A model generated the notes under the pieces. The model was not told the origin of the DNA. It searched no databases and saw only the letters and a list, made by a program, of their open reading frames with translations. From Hyphomicrobiales bacterium (lineage in GTDB: Bacteria > Pseudomonadota > Alphaproteobacteria > Rhizobiales > CAJQND01): 46,693 nt of DNA. Of this stretch, positions 1-7,681 are shown one piece after another; the stretch's first letter is position 1; every line of letters starts with the position of its first letter. The translations under genes were made by a program, and so were the position numbers. Location: the NCBI GenBank assembly GCA_028285595.1, contig JANQOW010000124.1, forward strand, positions 1 through 46,693. The letters are read 5' to 3'.

Positions 1-1256
1 TCGAAAGCCGGATAGGCGTTGCCGATGGCGCAGTTGTTGCCGATGTCAGAGGAGATAATGGCGTCTGCCGGCAGACCGTCTTGAATAGCCCGCCAGGCCA
101 TGCGCGGGCTCATACGTTCCGCATCGCGTTCGCGGGCCCGCTCCTTCCACGTGGTGCCCGGATCGTCGTCTTCGTGGTCCATTCCGGACAATGCCTGGCG
201 CCAGGCCGACTTCGTTTGGTGGATCAGATCTTTGCGTTCCTGACGGCCATCGTCGCCGGCATTGGCAGACAGTTGTGCCAGGATCTGCTCGGCCACCTGC
301 TTGGCGTCTCCCTCAATGCCAACAGAGACCTTCTTGGTCAGGCCAATCCGGTCGGCGTTGATGTCGACCTGAATAATCTTGGCGTCTTTCGGCCAATAGT
401 CGATGCCGTAACCAGGCAGCGTGGAGAACGGATTAAGCCGGGTCCCGAGCGCGAGAACCACGTCAGCCTTGGAGATCAGCTCCATGCCGGCCTTTGAGCC
501 ATTGTAACCCAGAGGGCCACAGGACAGCGGATGGCTGCCCGGGAACGCGTCATTATGCTGATAGTTGCAGCATACGGGTGCGGTGAGACGCTCAGCCAGA
601 TCCTTGGATGCCTCGATCGCCCCGCCGAGCACCACGCCCGCGCCGTTCAAGATCACCGGAAACTTGGCTTCAGAGAGCAGCTTGGCCGCTTCCGCGATGG
701 CGTCCTTGCCACCGGAGGGACGCTCAAAGCGCACAATCTGCGGCAGCTCGATGTCGATCACCTGGGTCCAGTAGTCCCGCGGAACGTTGATTTGAGCTGG
801 AGCCGAGCCGCGCCAGGCTTTCAAGATAACCCGGTTCAGAACCTCAGCAATACGGCTGGGGTCGCGCACTTCTTCCTGATAGCAGACCATTTCGCGGAAC
901 ATGGCCATTTGTTCCACTTCCTGGAAACCGCCCTGACCGATGGTTTTGTTGGCCGCTTGGGGCGTCACCAACAGCATCGGCGTGTGGTTCCAGTACGCGG
1001 TCTTAATGGCGGTGACGAAACCGGTAACGCCGGGTCCGTTCTGCGCAATGGCCATGCCCATTTTGCCGGTGGCTCTGGTGTAGCCATCACAAATCAGACC
1101 GCCATTGGTCTCATGGGCCACGTCCCAGAACGTGATGCCGGCTCTGGGGAACAGGTCGGAAATGGGCATAAAGGCAGAACCAATAATGCCAAACGCATGC
1201 TCGATGCCGTGCATTTGCAAGACCTTTACGAAGGCCTCTTCGGTAGTCATTTTCAT
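1..1256 (-). CDS. xsc: Sulfoacetaldehyde acetyltransferase, N-terminal 418 residues (cut by window edge)
   Basis: Xsc is a thiamine-diphosphate enzyme that converts sulfoacetaldehyde and phosphate to acetyl phosphate and sulfite, the desulfonation step of taurine and other C2-sulfonate catabolism in the cytoplasm. The translation opens MKMTTEEAFVKVLQMHG and continues with blocks I recognise as typical of Xsc, including IIGSAFMPISDLFP, AQNGPGVTGFVT and QGGFQEVEQMAMFR. The TPP-activating Glu is about E49 (AHETNG). The frame runs open to base 1, ending NAYPAF, so about 170-180 C-terminal residues of a protein of about 590-600 lie outside. The start at 1256 has a ribosome site (AGAAGGA, about 9 bases upstream); a second in-frame ATG follows two codons later. 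Same strand as the flavoenzyme upstream, but separated by 195 bases. The closest alternative is another acetolactate-synthase-like enzyme; the motif match makes Xsc much more likely. Confidence 0.93.
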   Translation of the reverse strand, partial: MKMTTEEAFVKVLQMHGIEHAFGIIGSAFMPISDLFPRAGITFWDVAHETNGGLICDGYTRATGKMGMAIAQNGPGVTGFVTAIKTAYWNHTPMLLVTPQAANKTIGQGGFQEVEQMAMFREMVCYQEEVRDPSRIAEVLNRVILKAWRGSAPAQINVPRDYWTQVIDIELPQIVRFERPSGGKDAIAEAAKLLSEAKFPVILNGAGVVLGGAIEASKDLAERLTAPVCCNYQHNDAFPGSHPLSCGPLGYNGSKAGMELISKADVVLALGTRLNPFSTLPGYGIDYWPKDAKIIQVDINADRIGLTKKVSVGIEGDAKQVAEQILAQLSANAGDDGRQERKDLIHQTKSAWRQALSGMDHEDDDPGTTWKERARERDAERMSPRMAWRAIQDGLPADAIISSDIGNNCAIGNAYPAF

Positions 1257-1396
1257 CTGGACGCATCCTTCTAGAATTAGCCGGGACCCATGCCCGTTCG
1301 CCGTCTGAGGTGAGTTAAACCAAATTAGGCGCGCAGAGGCGATGCCGATCACGGTCTGCGAGCCCTAATTTTCGAATGGCGAGATGAACATAGGAA

Positions 1397-1427
1397 CTAA
1401 ACTGGCCCCATTAAAGGTCCAGTTTAG
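1397..1427. promoter_or_regulatory. 9-bp inverted repeat upstream of xsc
   Basis: CTAAACTGG (1397-1405) and CCAGTTTAG (1419-1427) are perfect complements around a 13-base loop. The dyad lies between the end of the flavoenzyme gene and the xsc start. No T-run follows on the minus strand, so it may be an operator for xsc rather than a simple terminator. Function is inferred. Confidence 0.4.
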
Positions 1428-1451
1428 AATGTTGGCAGTGCCAGATTGGCC

Positions 1452-3455
1452 CTAAACGGACCGGCCCGCCAGCGCGCCTTCGGCGATGGCGGTGTGAACA
1501 TGGCGCGGTGCCCGGCAATCCCCAATGACCTTGAAGGGGGTGCCAGCGTGCCTGATCGCTTCGCTGAGCTGATCGACCACTTGATTGCCGCGCCAGTTCA
1601 CAACCGTATCCACCGCTTCAATCTTAGCCTCTTGGCCTGAATATATATTGCGGGTGATGATGGTCTTGCCCTCTGCCCGCGCCACCTCTTCGCAGGGTCT
1701 AAGCTCAACATTGCCACCCAACAAACGCTTGTAGAGCGGCGTTCGGATGTTCGGGTTGATCATCTCGCCGACCGTGAAGTCGGTGCTGATGACGGTCACC
1801 CTGTTGTGCTCCAGCGCCGCATCCGCCGCGGACAGGCCGGATCGTCCTCCGCCCTCATCGATGATCAGAACATGCTGCCCGGATGGTGGTTGATCCAATA
1901 TCTCCCAGGGAGACGCCAAAGCGATCCTGTCAGGATCGAGGCCCTCAACAGGCTGTGGGGGAGCAGGCTGGGATCCCGTGGCCAGAACAATGCAATCCAC
2001 ATCAAGCTCGCCAATCATGTCCGGCGTGACTGCTGCGTTTCGGCGCACCTGCACCTGCAGCTGAGTAAGCTGGCGTTCGAACCACTGAACGGACCGGGAA
2101 AACTCTCGTGTTTGAGGCGCTCTGGCCCAAAGGCTGAACTGTCCGCCCAGCTCTTCTCCGGCCTCGTAGAGAACCACCTGATGTCCGCGTTCGGCCGCCA
2201 CACGGGCCGCTTCCAGCCCAGCCGGACCGCCGCCAATCACAGCAACCCGCTTGGCTGTCTCGACCCTCTTCTGCGGACCCCACTCATACTCCCGGGCCGC
2301 CTCGGGATTGTGCAGGCAGCGGATGGTCTTGCCTTCTGTCGCGTTGGAGATGCACAAGTTCGCGCCCACGCACGGGCGCACATCGCCGGGCCGGCCTTCG
2401 GCGACTTTCCTGACAAGGTCCGGATCGGCAATGTGAGCCCGCGTCATGCCCACCATGTCCGCATGTCCGTTTGCCAAGATCTCCTCGGCCAGCGCCGGGT
2501 CGGTTACACGGCCTGATGTGAACACCGGGATCTTCACCTTGGCTTTGATGGCGGCCGCAAGCGGCACATAGAGGCCATGAGGTGCGGGGGTTGGCGGCCA
2601 GTGTTCCATACGCATGATGCGGTCGTAATTGGTGCCGGCCACCACGTTGAGATAGTCCAGCTTGCCCGATGCCGTAAGCTTTGGCGCAAACGCCTCCATA
2701 TCGGCTTGGGTCAGCCCGCCCTCCGTCCGCTCATCGCCGGGCATGCGCAACCCAACAATGAGACCCCGGCCTACCTCGGCACGCACCGCGTCAATCAGTT
2801 CCGACAGGAAACGCATTCTTTTCTCAGGTGTTCCGCCATACTCATCTTCGCGCTTATTGGTGAGCGGTGAGAGGAAAGCGGCCGGCAATTGGCCAAATGC
2901 GCCGAGGATTTCCACCCCATCCAGACCGCCCGCTTTCACCCGACCGGCGGCCACCGCATAGGCCTCGATGATCTCTTCGATCATGGCCCTCGTCATGACC
3001 TCAGGCATCTCACGCACCAGCTGAGATGACACGGCCGACGGCGCCCATAACGGGCGGCCCGCGTCCTGATCGTTGACCGAAGCGGCCGCATGACCGAGTT
3101 GAACCAGGAAACGTCCGCCTTCCCCATGTATGGCCTCAGCGAGGCGTTTATAGCCCTCAACGATCTCTGGTTTGGTGTTGTTCAGACTACGCCCGGCCCC
3201 AACGCTCCCGGTGGCATGAACGCTGGAAGAGCCGCTGATCTGAAGTCCGGCCCCGCCCCGCGCCCTTGCCTGCTGATAGGCAATAAAGGCCTCGCTCACC
3301 AAGCCGTCCTTCTCAAGGCCGGGCACATGGGCCGTCACCAGAGCGCGGTTGCGGATGGTCTTCGGACCGATTTGTATTGGCTCAAGAAGATGCTGAAAGG
3401 TCCCGGTCACAGCGCTTGCCTTTGTCTCTAAGCCCCGCACTGTGTCACGCCTCAA
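1452..3455 (-). CDS. Fused OYE-type FMN / FAD oxidoreductase (trimethylamine dehydrogenase / N-methyl demethylase-like)
   Basis: A 667-residue member of the family holding 2,4-dienoyl-CoA reductase, trimethylamine dehydrogenase and N-methylproline/dimethylglycine demethylases. Residues about 20-355 form the FMN TIM barrel (FLSPLTNKREDEYGG near 195-208). Residues 362-380 are the Fe-S loop. An FAD Rossmann fold begins at 404 (VIGGGPAG), and the rest is the FAD/NAD module. Two departures stand out. The Fe-S loop reads CVGANLC then C380, so the usual second Cys is Ala365. The barrel motif reads GAFGQL, where trimethylamine dehydrogenase has GAHSYL, so catalytic His/Tyr positions are Phe187/Gln189. 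From memory, demethylase-like relatives share the CVGA variant. The substrate cannot be named; a secondary or tertiary amine is a reasonable guess. Divergent from the isomerase at 3533 with only 77 bases between. Confidence 0.85.
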   Translation of the reverse strand: MRRDTVRGLETKASAVTGTFQHLLEPIQIGPKTIRNRALVTAHVPGLEKDGLVSEAFIAYQQARARGGAGLQISGSSSVHATGSVGAGRSLNNTKPEIVEGYKRLAEAIHGEGGRFLVQLGHAAASVNDQDAGRPLWAPSAVSSQLVREMPEVMTRAMIEEIIEAYAVAAGRVKAGGLDGVEILGAFGQLPAAFLSPLTNKREDEYGGTPEKRMRFLSELIDAVRAEVGRGLIVGLRMPGDERTEGGLTQADMEAFAPKLTASGKLDYLNVVAGTNYDRIMRMEHWPPTPAPHGLYVPLAAAIKAKVKIPVFTSGRVTDPALAEEILANGHADMVGMTRAHIADPDLVRKVAEGRPGDVRPCVGANLCISNATEGKTIRCLHNPEAAREYEWGPQKRVETAKRVAVIGGGPAGLEAARVAAERGHQVVLYEAGEELGGQFSLWARAPQTREFSRSVQWFERQLTQLQVQVRRNAAVTPDMIGELDVDCIVLATGSQPAPPQPVEGLDPDRIALASPWEILDQPPSGQHVLIIDEGGGRSGLSAADAALEHNRVTVISTDFTVGEMINPNIRTPLYKRLLGGNVELRPCEEVARAEGKTIITRNIYSGQEAKIEAVDTVVNWRGNQVVDQLSEAIRHAGTPFKVIGDCRAPRHVHTAIAEGALAGRSV

Positions 3456-3532
3456 AGAAGCTGTGAAGGCTTCATCTTGAGCTGCCGCATGTTAAACTGC
3501 CACCTCGAACACGGACAGGTGGAGACGCACAC

Positions 3533-4318
3533 GTGAAGCAAACGGCATCCAGAGGCTTGGCCCGCATTGGCGTTGTGGTGCCGGTGTCCAACTGCAACCT
3601 TGAGCCGGACATGGGCCTGCTCCGGCCGGATGGTGTGTCGGTGCACTTTGCCCGGGCCGGGGGCTATGACCTGGACCAGGTTCCGGACGCAGACCAGATG
3701 CGCCAGTTCGCCCTGTCTTCATTGGATCATGTGATTGCGGATTTAAGTGCAGTGCGCCCGCACTTCGTGCTCTATGGCTGCACATCCGCCACGCTCGCGC
3801 ACGGCCCGGCCTTCGATCAGGAGTTCTGCGCCGGCATAACCCAACGCGCCGGTGTCGGCGCAGCCACAGCAGCGGGCGCGCTGGTTCATGCACTCACCAC
3901 GCTTGGAGTACAGAAGATCGCGTTCAGCTCGCCTTACGTGGCCGCCCTCAACGATGACGCCATCGGCTTTTTGAATGCATCAGGCTTTGAAACCGTTTCG
4001 CGTAAGGATTTTGAGGAAGACCTTGGCAACTATGGCCAGGGCGAGCTCACCCCGGAAGACGCCTATGCCCTCGGCAAGGCCGCCGACAGTCCGGAGGCTG
4101 AAGCCCTTGTCCTGTCGTGCACGGAACTGCGTGCGGTCGAAGCTATAACCGCTCTGGAACGCGATCTGGCCAAGCCGGTCGTCACCAGCAATCAAGCCCT
4201 GATGTTCACGGCCGCCGTCAGGCTCGGCCTGGATCCGGCCTCGGTTCCCACCTACGGACGGCTGCTCGGCAGAGCCATGTTAGAGCGCGCGCAAGCTTCC
4301 GGTTGCGTGGCCGCATAA
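3533..4318 (+). CDS. Asp/Glu racemase superfamily protein (maleate isomerase / arylmalonate decarboxylase-like)
   Basis: This 261-residue protein has the layout of maleate cis-trans isomerases and arylmalonate decarboxylases: an N-terminal GVVVPVSNCNLEPD strand-loop, then YGCTSATL with catalytic Cys83, and later LVLSCTELR with the second catalytic Cys196, followed by KPVVTSNQAL. Both cysteines are present, so a two-cysteine racemase/isomerase mechanism is possible. Length fits the family (about 240-260). It is cytoplasmic with no signal peptide. It is transcribed divergently from the flavoenzyme gene, and the two may share a control region and a catabolic pathway, but that is inference. Substrate unknown: maleate, hydantoin-type compounds or arylmalonates are all possible. 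Confidence 0.82.
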   Translation: MKQTASRGLARIGVVVPVSNCNLEPDMGLLRPDGVSVHFARAGGYDLDQVPDADQMRQFALSSLDHVIADLSAVRPHFVLYGCTSATLAHGPAFDQEFCAGITQRAGVGAATAAGALVHALTTLGVQKIAFSSPYVAALNDDAIGFLNASGFETVSRKDFEEDLGNYGQGELTPEDAYALGKAADSPEAEALVLSCTELRAVEAITALERDLAKPVVTSNQALMFTAAVRLGLDPASVPTYGRLLGRAMLERAQASGCVAA

Positions 4319-4452
4319 GCGCACAGTAGAGCGCCGATCTGAACACGTCGAACAGTGCGCAAAATGTGGCTGGAATAGAATTTCTGCACTTGCGTCAGCA
4401 GGTTAAGCGAATCGAATTTAGTCCGTGCGCGCCACAATTCGGCCAAAATATG

Positions 4453-4528
4453 GTTAATATCCTGTGTATGTTCAAACATGCTTAACAAAACACTACACCT
4501 GAGGTTAGGCATGGAGAGATGTTAGGCA
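4453..4528. promoter_or_regulatory. Nested dyad and direct repeat upstream of the lytic transglycosylase
   Basis: GTTAA (4453-4457) pairs with TTAAC (4482-4486), and inside it ATGTT (4468-4472) pairs with AACAT (4475-4479). Just downstream the octamer GTTAGGCA occurs twice, at 4504-4511 and 4521-4528, 17 bases apart. These lie in the 277-base leader before the gene at 4596, and could be binding sites for regulators. No promoter elements are assigned with confidence. Confidence 0.3.
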
Positions 4529-4595
4529 CCGTGTCTTTGGGGATTCATTGCCTAGGGTGTGTAATGAGTAGGCGGGTAACGCCTGGAGGGGATCC

Positions 4596-5300
4596 ATGCG
4601 TGGATTTATTCTTATCGCCAGTCTGGCGATTTTGTTGAGTGGCTGCGTGAGTTCTGGAACGAGCTCCACGAAAGCTTACCGGGTTGCGAGCGCAGGACAT
4701 GAACGTGGAATCACGTCCTCCAGTCTTAAGCCTAAGAAGACCAGAGTCGTCAAAAAACGCGTGAAGCGCAGCAAGCGACGCGTCCAGGTGGCAAGCCGGC
4801 AACAGCCTGTCCGCATGGGTAAATCTGATTTCAGGCAATACAAAGTGGCGAAGGTCCGCAAAGTGCGCGGCCGCAAAGCACGCCGGAAGTTCCGCAAACG
4901 CATCGCAAGGGCTCGCACCCGCGGTCGTTTGACCACGGCACGCAAGAGCCAGGTGATGGCAGCCGTCAGAAGCCATGCCCGCCGCGCCGGCATTTCTCAG
5001 TCCATGGCTCTGGCCGTTGTCCGCCAGGAAAGCTCCTTTAATCCCAAAGCACGCGGCAGCGTGGGCGAGATCGGCCTTATGCAGGTCAAATGCGCAACCG
5101 CACGCTCTGTCGGCTACAAGGGTTCCTGTAAAGGCCTCTACAACGTCAACACGAACCTGAAGTACGGCATGCGCTACCTGAAGAAGGCGCTGAAACGCGG
5201 CAGCGTGGGCTACTACAATGCCGGCATCTACGCGAAGCGTTTGCCCAAACAAGCCCGCAAGTATGCAAGCTCAGTGCGGCGCAAGCAGCGCAATTACTAA
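4596..5300 (+). CDS. Lipoprotein lytic transglycosylase (SLT domain) with very basic linker
   Basis: A 234-residue predicted lipoprotein that should cleave peptidoglycan glycan strands in the periplasm. The N-terminus is a type II signal peptide with lipobox LLSGC (Cys17). Residues about 45-118 are an unusually Lys/Arg-rich linker. The C-terminal half is an SLT domain: VVRQESSFNP with catalytic Glu145, GEIGLMQV at 157-164, and a final YYNAG block. The domain is short, as in small SLT family 1 proteins. It stands alone, flanked by a long leader and by a convergent aldehyde dehydrogenase gene. The basic linker may hold it to anionic cell-wall or lipid surfaces (inference). Confidence 0.88.
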   Translation: MRGFILIASLAILLSGCVSSGTSSTKAYRVASAGHERGITSSSLKPKKTRVVKKRVKRSKRRVQVASRQQPVRMGKSDFRQYKVAKVRKVRGRKARRKFRKRIARARTRGRLTTARKSQVMAAVRSHARRAGISQSMALAVVRQESSFNPKARGSVGEIGLMQVKCATARSVGYKGSCKGLYNVNTNLKYGMRYLKKALKRGSVGYYNAGIYAKRLPKQARKYASSVRRKQRNY

Positions 5301-5319
5301 GCTCTAGAGACCGATCCGT

Positions 5320-6807
5320 TCATCCCATAATGAACGGATCGGCCATAGGCTCACCGCTCACCTCAATCATGGTGCCCTTGGTTTCGGTGAAATCGCGGAT
5401 CGCATCGATCCCCGCTTCACGCCCATAGCCGCTGTTGCGGAAACCACCAAAGGGCGTCAACACGGACGAGCGCCGATAGGTGTTCACCCAAATGCGACCC
5501 GCCCGGATGGCACGGGCCATGCGAATGCCGCGTGCGGAATCGCGGGTGAAAACCCCTCCGGCAAAGGCGAACTCGGTGCCGTTCGCCAGAGCAACCGCCT
5601 CTGCCTCATCGTTAAATCTCAGAACGCTGAGGATGGGCGCAAAGAGCTCGGTCTGCACGCACGGCAGACTTTGGTCATCACATTCAAGAATGGTCGGCTC
5701 ATAGTACCAGCCTTTCGACAGAGCCGATGGCCGCCCTCCGCCGGTGACCAACCGGGCCCCTTGATCCAGGGATAACCCTACAATCCGTTCCGCGCGCTCG
5801 CGCTGCGCCAGGGTTGCAAGCGGGCCCATCTGGGTGGCTTCAGCAAGCGGATCGCCCACCACTATCTCTACAGCCCGCGCCTTGAGGTGGCCAAGCATCT
5901 CATCGTAAATACCCGCCTGCAGGATGAGCCGGGAGCCGGCCGCACAGCTTTGTCCGCTGGCCCCGAAGATGCCGGCCAACACGCCGTTTACGGCGCTCTC
6001 CAGATCTGCATCATCAAACACCACCACCGGCGATTTTCCGCCCAGTTCCAGGCTGAGTTTAGCAATGTTGTTGGCCGTGCTCGGAATGATGCGCCGCGCG
6101 GTTTCGATGCCTCCGGTGAAACTGATACGGTCCACATGCGGATGCGCCGTCAGCGTGCGACCACACGGTTCACCAAGTCCGGTGATCACATTAAATGTGC
6201 CGGGAGGCAGGTCCAGTTCAGCCACAATCGCCGCAAAGTCCAGCATGGCCGCCGAAGCATGTTCTGAGGCTTTGACCACCACGGAATTGCCGGCAGCCAA
6301 TGCGGGACCCACCTTGTTGGCGGCAAGCTGGATCTGTGTGTTCCACGGCACAATCGCGGCCACCACTCCCACCGGCTCATGGGTCACATACATGAGATTC
6401 TGATCGGGCGCCAAGGGCGGAACATAGCCGTTCACCTTGTCGGCCAGCCCACCATAAAACTCATACATGGCCGCCACATTGTTCGCCTGCCAGCGGGTCT
6501 CGCGGAACAGCTTGCCCGTGTCTATGGTTTCGGTGCGCCCGAGGGCTTCTGCCTTCGGCTTGATCAAGTCGGCCAGTTGGCGCAGCTTCTTGCCCCGCTC
6601 AGTTGGTGAGGTGCGCGGCCAAGGCCCTTCTTCGAATGCAGTGTGCGCCGCGAGGACGGCCCGGTTCACATCCGCCTCGGAAGCCGCCGGGATCTTGGCC
6701 CAGTCTTCTTCCGTCGCAGGATTGGTGGACGCAAAGCATTCGCCAGCCTCAGCTTCGCACCAGTCACCGGCAACAAACATCTGGTAGGATTTTAACTCGG
6801 CAGTCAT
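5320..6807 (-). CDS. NAD(P)-dependent aldehyde dehydrogenase
   Basis: A 495-residue ALDH superfamily enzyme that would oxidise an aldehyde to its acid in the cytoplasm. Visible marks, numbered from the chosen start: PWNTQ (Asn156), LELGGKSP (Glu254), GQSCAAGSR (nucleophile Cys288). An upstream extension of 30 codons is open, but the ATG at 6807 has a good ribosome site (GGAAGG, 6 bases upstream) and gives the usual family length, so I start there. It is divergent from the hydrolase at 6857 with 49 bases between them, suggesting shared control of ALDH, hydrolase and RidA-like protein. Resembles betaine- and aminomuconate-semialdehyde dehydrogenases; substrate not assignable. Confidence 0.92.
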   Translation of the reverse strand: MTAELKSYQMFVAGDWCEAEAGECFASTNPATEEDWAKIPAASEADVNRAVLAAHTAFEEGPWPRTSPTERGKKLRQLADLIKPKAEALGRTETIDTGKLFRETRWQANNVAAMYEFYGGLADKVNGYVPPLAPDQNLMYVTHEPVGVVAAIVPWNTQIQLAANKVGPALAAGNSVVVKASEHASAAMLDFAAIVAELDLPPGTFNVITGLGEPCGRTLTAHPHVDRISFTGGIETARRIIPSTANNIAKLSLELGGKSPVVVFDDADLESAVNGVLAGIFGASGQSCAAGSRLILQAGIYDEMLGHLKARAVEIVVGDPLAEATQMGPLATLAQRERAERIVGLSLDQGARLVTGGGRPSALSKGWYYEPTILECDDQSLPCVQTELFAPILSVLRFNDEAEAVALANGTEFAFAGGVFTRDSARGIRMARAIRAGRIWVNTYRRSSVLTPFGGFRNSGYGREAGIDAIRDFTETKGTMIEVSGEPMADPFIMG

Positions 6808-6856
6808 TTCAGGCCTTCCCATGTGGAGTTCGCAACGGTAGCCTCCAGCAAGGCAA

Positions 6857-7669
6857 ATGCAAACCCTCTCAACGGAGCACCCCTTGCCCTTCTCCACCCA
6901 CGACCCGCGCCTCTACTATATTCAGGAAGGCCGCGGTCCGGACCTGGTGTTGATCCATGGCGTTGGCTCGCAGCACGCAGACTGGGACGGCGTGGTGCGC
7001 GCTTTGGACGGCCGCTTTTCCATTCTGCGTTATGATCTGCGCGGACATGGCGCATCGGCTGCGCCCGTGGGCCCTTACGAGATTGAGGATTTTACGGCCG
7101 ATCTGATCGCCCTGATGGATGAATTGGAGCTGCCCCGGCCCCACGTGGCCGGTTTCTCGCTGGGCGGACTGATTGCTCAAAGCCTGGCCCTCACCCACCC
7201 GGACCGGGTGAACGCGCTTGCCTTGCTGGGAACGGTCGCCGGCCGAACAGCGGAGGAACGCGCACGCGTTGAGGGCCGGCTTGAGTTTATCGCCGCCTCC
7301 CACCCGGCTGACTATTTCGACCAGTCCGTAGACAGATGGTTTACCCCAGGCTTTCAAACCGCCCATCCGGACATCGTCGCGGCGCGAAAAGCGGTGGTTA
7401 CGGCCATGGACGGCGCCGCCTATGCGGCAGCCTATCATGCGCTCGCCACCACCGATTTTGCCGATCGGTTGCCGGAGATTTCGCACCGGACACTGGTGGC
7501 AACGGGGGAAGAGGACATTGGGTCCAACCCACGCATGGCTCAGCTTATGGCAGACGCCATTGCAAACAGCAGGCTGGAGATCCTCTCAGGCTTGCGTCAT
7601 TCCATCCTGCTGGAGGCACCGGACACGGTGGCCGGCCTGCTTTCTGAATTCTTTGCTGAAGCACACTGA
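6857..7669 (+). CDS. Alpha/beta hydrolase (3-oxoadipate enol-lactonase-like)
   Basis: A 270-residue single-domain alpha/beta hydrolase. The oxyanion-loop motif is LVLIHGVG (30-37), the nucleophile elbow is GFSLGG with Ser101, the acid is probably Asp220 (GEED) and the base His248 (LRHS). Overall it looks like PcaD/RutD-type hydrolases that act on small lactones, esters or carbamates. The start has a close AAGG (spacing 3). It is followed after 12 bases by the RidA-like gene and is surely in one operon with it; the ALDH is divergent. The combination of hydrolase, RidA-like protein and ALDH recalls nitrogen-containing ring or amine breakdown, but no ring-opening enzyme is present here. Confidence 0.88.
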   Translation: MQTLSTEHPLPFSTHDPRLYYIQEGRGPDLVLIHGVGSQHADWDGVVRALDGRFSILRYDLRGHGASAAPVGPYEIEDFTADLIALMDELELPRPHVAGFSLGGLIAQSLALTHPDRVNALALLGTVAGRTAEERARVEGRLEFIAASHPADYFDQSVDRWFTPGFQTAHPDIVAARKAVVTAMDGAAYAAAYHALATTDFADRLPEISHRTLVATGEEDIGSNPRMAQLMADAIANSRLEILSGLRHSILLEAPDTVAGLLSEFFAEAH

Positions 7670-7681
7670 GGAGCAAAAGTC

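Noticed and set aside
4252..4512. An 86-codon minus-strand frame in the gap before the lytic transglycosylase
   Set aside because: Overlaps the end of the isomerase gene, has no ribosome site or recognisable motif.
6808..6897. Upstream start for the aldehyde dehydrogenase
   Set aside because: The added 30 residues are Cys-rich and unlike the family, while 6807 has a good ribosome site.
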